DNA from: Promerops cafer
Taxonomy: Eukaryota > Chordata > Aves > Passeriformes > Nectariniidae
DNA: 64,000 nt
Direction: 5' to 3'
Assembly (NCBI GenBank): GCA_013398275.1
Contig: VZSE01014926.1
Coordinates: forward strand, 62,001-126,000
The position numbers were made by a program, and so were the translations under genes. Shown in pieces: positions 36,196-48,625 of this stretch (its first letter is position 1; every line of letters begins with the position of its first letter). The notes below the pieces were generated by a model. The model was given only the letters and a program-made list of their open reading frames with translations, had not been told where the DNA came from and searched no databases.

Positions 36196-39100
36196 AGTCT
36201 GAAAAAATGCTCTGTATCAGAGCTTTTCATGCCTTCCTTAGATATGCAGAAGATTATGTAAATTTATTTCTTCCTATTATATTTCATACAATATTATGCA
36301 TGAAATATCAAATAATTGTGAACGTATATTTGAGAAATGTTTCATACAAGACTGATCATTGTTCTCTTATTTTCTAGAAAACATCTGATCCATTAAATAT
36401 TCAAGTAATCCCAACTTTTTTTATACCTGTTCTAAATATGAGGTTTAAAATATCATGAAATTTAAATTTTAACTATCTTCTTAACTAGAGTATTCTATAC
36501 TTTTGATCCGTGGGCCAGGACTGATTAGTGCTAAAGGACTTCCTGTAGCTCAAAGTTTTCCATGTCATTCTTCAATATAGCTACATTTGCTGTGTGAACT
36601 AAAGGAAGAGTGTTTCTGAACACAATTTTAGGCACTGGATTACTGATCAGTACAGGCTGTATTTGGGCAAGATATTTGTTTTACCTATTTTTGACTGTAG
36701 GAGGCCTACTATTTTGAATTATGTAAAGACTGTCAGAATCCAAACCCATCATGTGAACTGATATTAGTGTGGAGGAACAGGGTCTTAGATTCTGCTGTTT
36801 ACAAATTAATCTGGTTTTGGTAGAAGAAGAAATTTTATAGGCAAGTTTTTAGGTAAAAACTGATTCCCCATTAAGAGCATTCTGAAAAAGATAAAACACA
36901 ATTTTATTTTTGTTAAAGTTCTACAGACTGTAAGGTCTGAAGAGTGCATATAAATCAAAGCATTATTTTGCATATTTGAGGAGTCTGCCTAATACCATTT
37001 ACATACTTTGCTCTTTTTTCTTTCTTTCTTTTTTTTTTTTTAATTAAGGCATTCTTTTCATGCTTTTTCTGAGAACCTTACCACAGCAGAGTGTTTATTA
37101 AAATTATGAAATCCTTCATCTTCATGAAAATATAGTAATTTTTAAAATATAGTTTTAAAACATTTACTACCACAATTTGTGTGGGCTTTCCCTGCCTTAT
37201 ATGCTAGGAAACTTGAAAATTTCTTAGCTAATGAAGCTGTCTTAACATCTTTTTTAAGATGATGCTGGAATTGTAGATGCTAGGAGAAGGTCATTGAGAA
37301 GCATGTAATGTAAAATTATAAATAATTGTAAAAGTTATGAAGGGGAAGAAAAAAGCAATGCATTTGAAACTTCTAAGATCTACCATTCATGAAAATTGTA
37401 AAGAATATAGCAGAAATGGAGGAAAAATTGTCACAAAGCATAGTAAGTTTTGTAATTACATGCATATGCAAGAATATTTCCTTAGATGGGTGTACTGTAT
37501 AGAGGAGGCACTCTGACAGAAGAAGGTACACAAAGAATAGTAGGATGGCCTTATTGCCTAAAAATACTAGCACTGCTGCATGTCAGACCATGACATGACA
37601 GAATATATATAGACTACTGATTTCCAGGTAATAATAGTGGAGGAAAATATTCAGGTCTGCTTTTTACTCCAAAGCAACACTTAGCTGAATGCTGCTTGCA
37701 AATGTTTTACAAGCATTAGGTATTACGCTGTAAGCATTGAATAATTCTTGGTACTACTCTTGTTTGGCAGCAGGGTCAACATTTTCTCTAGTAAATGATT
37801 GTGTTTGGGTATCTTTTATTACGTGTAGAAACTCAGAAGTCAGTGTGTACGTAGGATTAGTTTGAGCTTTTTTATTCTAGCAAAACCTTGTATCATTGAA
37901 TCTAGCCTGAGAAAGCTTACAATTCCTCATGCAGGAACTTAGTGACATAACCTGCTGGTCAGGAATTTACAAGACATCTGAAGTTACGACTTCTTGATGA
38001 CATAACGAGCTCTACCCCTACTTGTCTGTGTTTCTGCCTTCCAGCTTTGCACGTTTTCTGACTTTTCACCTTTTTGTACTATTTTTCTCTTTCATATTGG
38101 AGCTACTGTTTACTCAATGGTTCCAGTCCTTTGTTTCTTTTGCGATGTTTCATAGTTTACTTGTGCAGAGCACAATTTTTTCTTAAAGTAAACCTAAACC
38201 AAGATGCCACGGCTGTGATCTGCAAAACTAACTCTTAGGCCCTGTCACCTGAACACTTGTCTCTCAGGGAAATAAAAAGTGGGAAATCAATCAAGATGAG
38301 TTGACCCTGCAGATCTTCATCTCCAGCCCTCAGATTGTTCCTTTTGCTCTCACGCTGTAGTAATTAGCCAAACCACATTTCCGCCATGCTTAATCTGCTT
38401 CTTATACTATTTCCAGGTAAGAAATGACAAAGTAGTTCCACTGATTATTGAACTGCAAGGTAACACGACCTTGTTCTGGCTCATTGCACATGTGAAGCTT
38501 ATGGCTTATGTCCAGTAGAAAAATCAGGTAATATATGTCACCAGTTTCACTACTACAGACACACTTCTCTTTTCTTTGCAGTTTTCTGCTTATGCCAAAG
38601 ACATCTCAATATTAACATATTTAATTATATGTTTAGGTCCTTCTACTGCCAGCTCAGCTGGCCTTTACATGGCTTAGGATTTTTTTCATAAACAGTGATA
38701 ACAAGAATTTCTGGCTTTCCTCCTTCTGATTTTAAATAATTCACATACATATTTTTTTACCCTCCCTTGAATTTCATGCTGGCAATATGCCTAGTAGTTC
38801 TAAAGAGTCTGTATACTGATGTTTATCACAGGACACCATTGAGATCACAAAACAGAACGGATTGAATTTCATCACCAATTAATTTCAGTAAAAAGAAGAT
38901 AGTCACAAGCAGCACTTCAAGCAGAGGCACAGAGTATTTTCTGCTGCTAATTTCGATGTTAACACCTAGGGAAGCATATAGTTCTGCTTTTATAACCATT
39001 AATTATGTGCTGAAAATTTTCAGAGAATCTTATTTTTTTCCCAAATGCTTTCTTTGATTTGATTAAAGCATCATTTTGTAGCAAATGTACTAAAAATTTT

Positions 39101-40240
39101 TAAGGAGCATATTCTATTCCCCAACTGGCACCCCCATCCCCCTCCAAAAATCAAACCAACCAAACAAATAAAAAACCTCAAAAAAATCATGGGCTTAAAA
39201 CACTGGGTTGTTCTGAAAACAAATGTGTTGATTTATTTTGTTCTTCTTTTTAGCATGAGATGTGTGGTGTGCTATTTCTAAATAAATGGTGCCATAAGAC
39301 AAGCATATGTTGTTCTATATCATGCACTGCAGGTGCTGCAGTACAGGGTTGCATAATGTGCCACCTGAAAGTCAGAGAAGCAATTTTCTTTAAAATGCCA
39401 GATTGTGGAGGCCTAGCTCATGCTGATAAGCACCTACTGACGCAAGCAGTTCCATTAAAGCCCCTCCTTTCAAGTAAGTGTGAACTTACATCACTAAGTT
39501 TTATAGGCCATCTCTAAGCTTCCAGTGTATTTTGGCATTAAAAATCACATACTGACTCATATATTTTTAGATTCTCTATCCATATAAACGATGTAGAATA
39601 TGGAAGGTGTTGGCAAGAATTTAGGATTTAAAATGTTTCCCATTACAATATTTATTAGATTAAATCTTGTAAGTGTGAAATCCAAAAGGCCTCTGCTGTA
39701 AGTGCAGTCTTATACTAACATGGAACCTCATTGATTTATAGGTCACATACTTTTTTAGGTAGATGACAGGACAGAGGACTTACATATATGTGCCATATAT
39801 CAAGAAGAGCAGTCTTAAGCAGATGGTAACAGTATCTACTAGGGAAGGTAGGTAGGAAACTCATGGTGGTTTTCTGCCCCAGACATGTAATTCAAGTTTG
39901 TATTACAAAATACAATACTTCTCTATTTATAGAATGTGGAATTCTGCTATGCTGCCTGTGATAAACTGTTTTAATCTGTACTGAAATGATTTCTGTTTAG
40001 CTCTTCCCAAGCCCCTTGCTTTTAGAATCTGAATTCCTTGTGATAGAGACCATTGCAAATTTATTTGGCATAACATGAGTTTTCTGCCTATACAAAAAAA
40101 AGGCTATTCCAACAATACTGTTGTGGTACTTGGTTTTGCAAACCTCCTCACACCATCTATGTAGACAACTGTGGAGGAAACTAGACCTGATTTAGACAGA
40201 ATTGGTAAGGTAGCCGTCAATTGCCTAGACTGAAAGCAGT
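36196..40240. other. AT-rich non-coding DNA
   Basis: About 4 kb with no recognised gene or mobile element. A T/C-rich tract lies at 37011-37041. An 85-codon plus-strand frame at 39260-39517 has no recognisable family motif. Confidence 0.5.
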
Positions 40241-41251
40241 TGTGGTGGTTTAACACCAGCTGCAAATTAAACACCCACTGCTCCCCTTCCCCTCCTTCTT
40301 CCAGTAAGAAAGGGAAAAGGCAGAGACAATGAGCTGTGATTACAATTTAATGAAAGAAAAAAAGCAGTGGAATTAGAAATTCACAGTAACAGCAGTTAAC
40401 TAGTAACAAAAGTATACGAAGAGAGAAGGTGCTTTACCCACAGAAAAGGTGTTCACCACCTTTCCCTAGTTCCACATGGCTGCTGGGACAAAGACAAGAT
40501 GGCAACCTTCCTGCGCTACCAGCTCCGTGTGGTTTCCCCAGACAAAGATTAGATGGAGGCTGTTCCTGCACTCTGTGCTGCATGGCTGCGAGGACAAAGG
40601 CAAGATGGGAGCAAAGGGGCTCCTGTGGCTAGCGGTTCCCATCCCTGAGCCCCAGACAAAGTAAAACAATGAAGGACAGACCCCCCAAAGCTACATTGTC
40701 CACATTATACCGCCCACTTTTCCCAACTGCTGTGCTCAGTTGTGGTTCTAAGTATATAGCTCAGCTCCTCCCTTTGCTCTTTGGTCTGCCCCTATTTCAC
40801 TCCCCACAGCTGTTCCTGGTCTTCCACTTCTTTTCCCCCTCAAGTGCTTCAACTCCGCTGGCTGTGGGGCACACACATGAGGCTTGGACACACCACCAAT
40901 GTTTTCTTATTCTTAAAGTGGGGCATGCACTCCAATTGGCTCAGGCTTGCCACTTCTTTTCTCAGAGCAGCATCTGAGCAGCAGATTCATTGCTTCTTTC
41001 CTTCAGCACCACATCATGAAAGCACAGCTTGAAGGAACAGGAAGGGGACCGGCAACTGCGGCAGAAGACTGGGTCTGCAAAGGCTGATCCTGACACCTTT
41101 TCACTCGAGAGAGGGAAGGAAAATGACTTCTTGGCGTCCACTTGCACTTTCTTCCTGAAACCATAACCCCCCATCATTAATGTGGGTGGTAAAAAACAAC
41201 AACCGAGCCACACCCTGGTGCTAAGCTCCACCGCTTCCTGAAACCAGGGCT
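40241..41251 (-). mobile_element. ERVL-like LTR, minus strand
   Basis: Reverse orientation of the LTR superfamily seen at 8573-9137. The plus strand begins TGTGGTGGTTTAACACCAGC (reverse of ...GGTTAAACCACxACA). It passes through 'tgattacaatttaatgaaag', where the reverse LTR has ATTAAACTG, and ends near 41250 at 'ttcctgaaaccagg', the reverse of the CCTGGTTTCAG start. The middle, G+C-richer part differs from the 8573 copy, so it is probably another subfamily. No internal genes and no clear target-site duplication. The outer base at 41251 is approximate because the terminal CA is mutated. Confidence 0.75.
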
Positions 41252-41660
41252 AAGGAACTACAGTTCTGGAAGCTGTTTCCAGACTAAGGGGAATGCACAA
41301 TGTCAGCATGAAGGCACGATGATTGTAATCTGAAATGAGTCAAACAGATGCGGGTCCAGTTGCTAAAGCTGTTAGTAATGGAAACATTACAGAGGAAATA
41401 AAGAAAAAATCCTCTAGATTTTTCTCATTGTGTTTCTAATGAAAGACCATTCAGCATATGATTATCAAATCAAATTGTCCAAATGAAATGCAGACCAAAT
41501 ATCTTATGCATTGCCTTAAGTGACATAGTTTGACATAGTGACATTTCTTCTTGGATGATAATTGCAGGTTTGGTCTACACAGCTAGATTTTGACAACAGT
41601 TTACAAAGACACAATTTTTTCATTGTCACGTAAGGATTGAGTTACATGATACAGGGTAAG
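41252..41660. other. Non-coding DNA
   Basis: No gene or repeat recognised. Confidence 0.5.
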
Positions 41661-41815
41661 ACCTTATGCACGTGCATACATACATATAGATATAAAACAC
41701 ATTACATCTGTGTAGTACGTGCACTGTATGTATATGTTTTATATATATATAAACATATATATAAACATATTTGAGATACATATATACACACACAAACAGA
41801 CATATATTTTGCTGT
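41661..41815. repeat. TA/TG/CA-rich simple repeat
   Basis: Alternating tata, catacata and acac runs. The 1275-bp duplication begins inside it, at 41772. Confidence 0.7.
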
Positions 41816-42265
41816 TAGGAAACTTCCCTGTCCAGCCATTCAGGAACCACTCTGCCAGTCACTCTCACACCACCTGCACATTCACCCCACTCACAGGGTT
41901 AGATCAGGTTTTCCCTACTGGATCTACCTTAGGTTTCCCATAGCAGAGTCTCAGACATCTCATGATGAAAAAACTAAACAATAAAACAACAAAGTAGCAG
42001 CTTAAGCTGGGTGCCTCCAAGGAGACACTCCAAACAAAGGACCCCCTGGGATTTGTAGACTGTCATTCTAAGCACAGGGAAGTCTGGAGTCATTGGTTCC
42101 TGCTCTGTCTCTGGGGGGCCAGCCACAGGTCCCTGAGCCCTTTTTTTCTGCAAAGGATTTGCAGTTCATGGCCTCTTGCCCCAGACTCAGACTCCTGCTT
42201 GGGCTCCTGCCCCACAGAACTCACCCTGCAGTTCATACTGCAGCTTGTGCACTGAGCTACCTACA
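41816..42265. repeat. G+C-richer block, possible old LTR fragment (first copy)
   Basis: A 450-bp block of mixed composition between AT-rich repeats ('ctctggggggccagccacagg', 'cctcttgccccagactcagactcc'). Its style resembles an avian ERV LTR interior, but I cannot place its ends or name a family. Repeated at 43092-43541 by the duplication. Confidence 0.35.
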
Positions 42266-42284
42266 CTAAAATATTCCTCAAGAG

Positions 42285-42480
42285 AACATAAGTATTTGTA
42301 AATGCATATACATAAATACATATTAGATATAGATATTAGATATATTATATATTATATTGTATTAATAATTATATATTATAGATAATATATGAAATATATT
42401 ATATATCTATTATTATATAGAGATATAAATATATATCTAATATATATAGATAGATATTAGATATATATTTATATTAAATC
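42285..42480. repeat. AT satellite (tagatata/atatta units), first copy
   Basis: Almost pure A/T with 'agatat' and 'attatat' motifs. A second copy lies at 43561-43756. Confidence 0.85.
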
Positions 42481-42718
42481 ACTTAAGTATACCTGACTGA
42501 GTTGGGTGTGACCACAAGATAACAGGCTAAAACCATTAACTGCATGCTTGTTGCAATATTTTTTTTGGTGGGTGATGTGATGAAAATAGAAATATCCTAT
42601 TCTAATCTATTCTTAGTCTAAATTTTTCCTACAAAATAAATTAAGGGTGTCATCATCAATATCATTCTTGGTACTTCATTTGCTTCCCAGAAGATGAGTG
42701 ATATATTTCACTACTTTG

Positions 42719-43046
42719 CACAGAATCACATCATTATCTAGGTTGGAAAAGACCTCTGAGACCATTGAGTCCAACCCTTGACTGATCACCACCTGGTCAA
42801 CTTGACCACAGCAGTAAGTTCCACATCCAGCTGTTTCTTAAATACCTCTGGGAATGGTGACTCCACCACCTCCCTGAACAGTCCATGCCAATGTCTAACA
42901 ACCTCTTCTGTGTAGAAATTCCTCCTGATTGCCAACTTGAACCTCCCCTGGAAAAGCTTGAGGTGTCCTCTTGTCTTGCCAGTAGTTGCCTGGGAGAAGA
43001 GACCAAGCCTTACCTGGCTATAACCTCCTTTAAAGGAGTCGTAGAG
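42719..43046 (-). mobile_element. CR1 LINE 3' part, duplicate copy cut by N
   Basis: Same sequence as 43995-44322: reversed CR1 terminal octamer, 'aggttggaaaagacctctgag', then ORF2 C-terminus reversed (FKGGYSQVRLGLFSQAT, HLKLFQGRFKLAIRRNF, REVVESPFPEVFKKQLD). It stops dead at the N at 43047. Most likely a second rendering of one element. Confidence 0.85.
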
Positions 43047-43047
43047 N
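43047..43047. other. Single-N assembly join
   Basis: One ambiguous base exactly between the two 1275-bp copies. Confidence 0.9.
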
Positions 43048-43091
43048 TGAGATACATATATACACACACAAACAGACATATATTTTGCTGT

Positions 43092-43756
43092 TAGGAAACT
43101 TCCCTGTCCAGCCATTCAGGAACCACTCTGCCAGTCACTCTCACACCACCTGCACATTCACCCCACTCACAGGGTTAGATCAGGTTTTCCCTACTGGATC
43201 TACCTTAGGTTTCCCATAGCAGAGTCTCAGACATCTCATGATGAAAAAACTAAACAATAAAACAACAAAGTAGCAGCTTAAGCTGGGTGCCTCCAAGGAG
43301 ACACTCCAAACAAAGGACCCCCTGGGATTTGTAGACTGTCATTCTAAGCACAGGGAAGTCTGGAGTCATTGGTTCCTGCTCTGTCTCTGGGGGGCCAGCC
43401 ACAGGTCCCTGAGCCCTTTTTTTCTGCAAAGGATTTGCAGTTCATGGCCTCTTGCCCCAGACTCAGACTCCTGCTTGGGCTCCTGCCCCACAGAACTCAC
43501 CCTGCAGTTCATACTGCAGCTTGTGCACTGAGCTACCTACACTAAAATATTCCTCAAGAGAACATAAGTATTTGTAAATGCATATACATAAATACATATT
43601 AGATATAGATATTAGATATATTATATATTATATTGTATTAATAATTATATATTATAGATAATATATGAAATATATTATATATCTATTATTATATAGAGAT
43701 ATAAATATATATCTAATATATATAGATAGATATTAGATATATATTTATATTAAATC
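43092..43756. repeat. Second copy of G+C block and AT satellite
   Basis: Corresponds base for base, with offset 1276, to 41816-42480. Confidence 0.85.
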
Positions 43757-43994
43757 ACTTAAGTATACCTGACTGAGTTGGGTGTGACCACAAGATAACA
43801 GGCTAAAACCATTAACTGCATGCTTGTTGCAATATTTTTTTTGGTGGGTGATGTGATGAAAATAGAAATATCCTATTCTAATCTATTCTTAGTCTAAATT
43901 TTTCCTACAAAATAAATTAAGGGTGTCATCATCAATATCATTCTTGGTACTTCATTTGCTTCCCAGAAGATGAGTGATATATTTCACTACTTTG

Positions 43995-46335
43995 CACAGA
44001 ATCACATCATTATCTAGGTTGGAAAAGACCTCTGAGACCATTGAGTCCAACCCTTGACTGATCACCACCTGGTCAACTTGACCACAGCAGTAAGTTCCAC
44101 ATCCAGCTGTTTCTTAAATACCTCTGGGAATGGTGACTCCACCACCTCCCTGAACAGTCCATGCCAATGTCTAACAACCTCTTCTGTGTAGAAATTCCTC
44201 CTGATTGCCAACTTGAACCTCCCCTGGAAAAGCTTGAGGTGTCCTCTTGTCTTGCCAGTAGTTGCCTGGGAGAAGAGACCAAGCCTTACCTGGCTATAAC
44301 CTCCTTTAAAGGAGTCGTAGAGAGTGATAAGGTGCCCTCTGAGACTTCTTTTCTCCATGATAAACAACCCCAGCTCCCTCAGCCACTCTTCATAGGACTC
44401 TTAATCCCCTCATCCAGATCACCAGTAAACGTATTAAACAAAACTGGGCCCAGCACTGATCCCTGGGGGACACCACTAGTGAGCAGCCACCAGCTGGATG
44501 CAGCACTGTTCACCACTCTCTGGGCCTGGCATCCAGCCAGTTCTTAACCCAGTGAAGGGTGCTCCTGTCCAAGCCGTGGGCTGCCACTTTTACAGGAGAG
44601 TGCTGTGGAGATGGTGTCAAAGGCTTTGCTGAAGCACAAGTAGACAGAGCCTTCCCCTCATCCATCAGGCCTGTCAGCTGGTCATAAAAGGAGATCAGGT
44701 TGATAAGGCTGGACCTGCCTTTCCTAAACCCATTCTGGCTGGGTCTGGTCCCTCGGTTGCCCTGGATGTTCCCTGTGATCGCTCTCAGGATGATCTCCTC
44801 CATAACCTTGCCAGGCACTGAGATCAGGCTGACAGGCCTGTAGTTCCCTTATTCCTCCTTCTGGCCCGTCTTGTGCATAGACATCAAATCAGCCAGTTGT
44901 CTGGGACCTCACTGTTTAGCCAGGACTGATAATAAATTATGGAAAGAGGCTTAGCAAGCTCTCCCACCAGCTCCCCCAGTACCCTTGGAAGAATCCCATC
45001 TGGTGCCATAGATTTATAACAGTCTAAGTGGCACAGCAGGTCACTAACTACTTCTTCCTGGATTTTATGGGGTCTGTTTTGCTTCCTGTCCTTGTCCACC
45101 AGCTCAGGAGGCCAGTTGCCCTTGAAGATAAACAGTCTTAAAATAAAGACTGAGGAAAAGAAGGCATTAAGTACATCAGCCTGTTCTGCTTCTTTGCTGG
45201 CAATGTTCTCCGCAGTGTCCAATAAAGAATGGAAATTTTACTTGGCTCTCCCTTTGTTATTAATCTTACAAAAACACTTTTTATTGTCTTTTACAAGAGT
45301 GGCCAGATTGAGTTCTAGTTGATTTCACCTTTCTAATCTTTCTACATGACCTAACGACATCTTTGTACTCTTCCTGACTTGTCTGCTTCTCTTTCCAAGG
45401 TCATACACCCTCTTTTTTCCCTGAGTTCCTGTGAAAGCTCCCTGTGCAGTCTGGATGGCCTTCTACCCCACTTGTTCATCTTTTGGTACATGGGAATGTT
45501 CTGCTCCTTCACAATTTCTTTCTTAAATACGTCCAGTCTTCCTGGACCCTTTTGTTAAGAACTGTTCGCTAAGAGTCTCTGAACCAGTGTCCTGAATATG
45601 CTAAAGGCTGCCCTCCAGAAGTCCAACATAAATGGTTTTTTGACCACGTTCCTTACTTTACCAAGAATTTAAACTATTATTTCATGGTTGCTCTGCCCGA
45701 GGTAGCCTCCTACAACCACATCTCCCACCAGCCTTTCTCTATAAACTGCAGGTCTAGCAGGGCCTCACTCCTGATAGGCACTTACCAGCTGTGTCAGGAA
45801 GTTATTTTCCATGCATTTCAGGAAACTTCTCAGACTGCCTCCTCTCTGCTGTGTTGAGTTTCCAGAAGATGTTCACCAGCCAGCTGCTTATAGAATAATT
45901 CATCCTCATCTTCATCCTGGCTGGGTGTTCTATAACAGACTGCCACCAGCATATCTGCCTTGTTAGCCTTCCCCCTGTCTCTTACCCCTAGTCTCTCAAC
46001 CTTATCATCACTAGCCTTGAGCGCTATACAGTCAAGATAATGTAATGTACAGAATGTAATGTTCTGTTCTCCCTAAGGTACAGAACCACCCCACCTCTTT
46101 TGTGTCCCTGTAACTTCAGAAGAGCTTGTAGCCATCCACTGTGGCACCCCAGTCATGTGAGTCATCCCAGCACACTTCCATGATGGTGACTACCTCATGG
46201 CTTCCCTGCAGTACAATGGCCTCCAGCTCTCTATGATTGTTATCTCTGCATTAGGGTAGATGGACTTCAGCTGGGCCTTGTCTTTCTACTTGATACACTT
46301 TGTGGGAACTTTTCCATCTAAAGGATATTTCAAGT
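43995..46335 (-). mobile_element. CR1 LINE with endonuclease and partial reverse transcriptase
   Basis: The longest CR1 in the window, minus orientation, about 2.3 kb. Read from 46335 down it encodes the apurinic/apyrimidinic-type endonuclease region (SHDWGATVDGYKLF near 46150). The linker and start of the RT follow: EAEQADVLNAFFSSVF, SMAPDGILPRVLGEL and PLSIIYYQSWLNSEVPDNW at 45222-44884. Next come PGKVMEEIILRAI, QNGFRKGRSSLINLISFYDQ, then WVKNWLDARPREW and SGVPQGSVLGPVLFN near 44450. At about 44400 it jumps directly to the ORF2 C-terminus (REVVESPFPEVFKKQLD) and the 3' octamers at 43995. The YADD-box region is missing, and frameshifts and stops are present. It is dead and 5'-truncated. Confidence 0.9.
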
Positions 46336-46570
46336 GATGCAATAACTTGATATCTAGCGATACCACATATGCTGCTCCCCACAGACTGTTTGAATGTCTA
46401 TAATACCATTTTTATTCCTCCACTTTCTACTAACAGCGTTACGACAGTTGAATCAAGGAAATGGACACTGCTGTTGTTCTATTGAATGCTTTCACAGAGG
46501 AAATGTATTTTAGAGTATGCTGTTTCCTTTATTTCCATAATTCTATTCCTTCTCCACTAAACAGGGTATT
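46336..46570. other. Non-coding DNA
   Basis: Short AT-rich stretch between the CR1 and the homopolymer patch. Nothing recognised. Confidence 0.5.
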
Positions 46571-46648
46571 AAAAAAAAAAAAAACCATTTTTTTAAAAAA
46601 GGAAAATTTGGGGTCCCTGGGGCTCTTTTTTAGGGCCCCCCCCCCCCC
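46571..46648. repeat. Homopolymer-rich patch
   Basis: Within 78 bases: 14 A, then 7 T, 6 A, several 3-4 base runs of one letter, 6 T and 13 C. Nearly every base belongs to a run. This texture is unlike its surroundings and suggests gap filling from error-prone reads. Confidence 0.75.
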
Positions 46649-48555
46649 ACTGTATTATAAAATCAAGGAACCTGTGACAATCCTGAAAGAAAGATTCTGC
46701 TGTAAGGTGGATGTAGCACTGTTTTATGAATGTGTCAGAGTGTTCTGTGCATCCTTTCTCTCTGAGTATCAGGAGTAAGTGACTCTTTCCATCTACAGCA
46801 TACAGTCAAATCCCATTTTTATGAATTTCATAGCCTTTGAAAGAGTTAAGTGCGTACCCTTACTTTGTCCCAGCATGACATTAGGATATGACAATCTCAT
46901 TTGCATCTGAAGTTCCTAAGTGCAACTGCATTTTCTGTTTTATGTACAGCCACAGTGGCACTTGTGGAACTGGACATACTGTGAGGCTTGTGGTAGTCAA
47001 GGAGTTTGGCCACCTAAAATCTGACATAACCCTTGTTGGAAATAAATCTATCATAAAATTATTTATCTGCTGTAAACAAATGAAAATTTAAAACATTGGT
47101 CAGTCATATCACTTTTGTGTAGATTCCAGATGTAACAATCTACCGGTAGAGTCTACATGCCTGTGGTTTTTGTGAGGACATGCCAAATCTGACAGATGGT
47201 TGCTGTCGAGTCTGAGAACCTACTCCCAGTAAGCACGTACAAAACCATACATATACAATACATATTTATGCACATACACTTATCAGCACTGACAGAAGCC
47301 ATAGCACTCTTGCAGAAACACAAAAATAGTACTTAGGGCCTCGTGCCATATCCCTCTCTGACTGGTCAGGATGGGACCAGTGGGAATACATATATGTACA
47401 TAAAAACTCAAGGTGATCCCTCCAGCAGCAGGGCTCAGACAGGCTCCTGTTGCCTCCCCTGGGTTTCAGATCCCCCAGTGGCTGCTTCCTGGACATTGAA
47501 ACACCAAGGACACAGATGTACCCTCGCCATTGGTATAGAGTTCCATGTACAGACACACACACACGAGTGTGAACCTCCTGGCATCTGTCCTTAGATGTGA
47601 GGTCTGTTAGGGGACTTCCCCTGGATCCTCCTGTCTCTCTCTCACACCCTTGCAATGCACACACACATGCATGCACTCATGCCCACACACTCACTGGCAA
47701 GTCTCTCACATGACCTGCACCTCCCCAGTACCTCTAGTGCTAGGCTTGGAACCCTACTGCTGCCTTCAGGAGCCAAGCCCTCCAGATGCCTCCTGCTTGG
47801 AGATATCCAAACCCATATCCTGGGGTACTTGCTTCCTTCCTTCAGGTCAGGTTACACATTTTCTGGTGATCACAGACTGGCACATGAAGCTGTGATGGCT
47901 CCAGGGCTGCCACCGTGGACACACGGACACTGACCCACAGTCCCCTCCCACAGCCACATGAGACAGAGTTCCGTGCACAGGAAATAGGAGTGGAGATCAG
48001 AGAGAAGATAGGGTTGGATCACATGAGACAGTTGCTGGGCATGACCCCATGAACACAGACCATCTTCTGCTCACACCTTTCTGACTCTTTGTATCACCTT
48101 TTAAACCTGCTTTCCTATGCTTTCTCTGCCTTAGATCACACTGATCCCCCGGTCTCCTTCCTCTGGTTCTTCCACTGCACATCCCACAAGCCTTGTGGTC
48201 CTGCACCCCATGAACCACCTCCTACACACAAGTAGTGATGTTTCAATTTGTGGGGCGATCTGGAGAGCACCCCAGCCTCACAGTGTTGGATGTAACCTGG
48301 TCCAGGAACTGACACTCCCTGGGACTTCCTGGAGAGGTGCCTGATGGGTGCTGGAGGTGCTATCCTGGGTACCAACACACCCCATCCCCAACCCATGGTG
48401 TCTCTGGGGTCCTTTCTATGGGTGGAGGTGGTATTATATGGGTTTCCGAATTGTTTTTTGGTTTTTTTTTTCCTTTGTGCTCCTCTTTTCTCATAGATAT
48501 ATGCTGTTTTATCACATACCCTTAATAATTCTACAAAGATAAACCAGAAATTTTC
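46649..48555. other. Non-coding DNA, G+C-richer at 47340-48430
   Basis: No gene recognised. From about 47340 to 48430 the sequence is richer in G+C, with short CA-rich strings (47551-47565, 47658-47695). Overlapping frames on both strands have no family motif. Confidence 0.45.
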
Positions 48556-48625
48556 ACAGAATTTTAGATTAGTCTGAGTTGGGAGGGACCCAGAAGGATC
48601 ATGTTGTGTCCCTGTGCAATAACAT
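48556..48625 (-). mobile_element. CR1 LINE 3'-terminal scrap
   Basis: 'cacagaattttagatt', then 'gagttgggagggacccagaaggatcatg': a reversed CR1 3' end of about 70 bases. Very short and diverged. Confidence 0.6.

Larger units (their letters stand above)
41772..44322. repeat. 1275-bp direct duplication split by one N
   Basis: 41772-43046 and 43048-44322 appear identical wherever compared: the simple repeat, the G+C-rich block, the AT satellite, the CR1 3' end, and the same left and right end bases. The offset is constant at 1276. A single N at 43047 separates them. The arrangement fits an unmerged contig overlap better than a biological tandem duplication. Confidence 0.92.
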
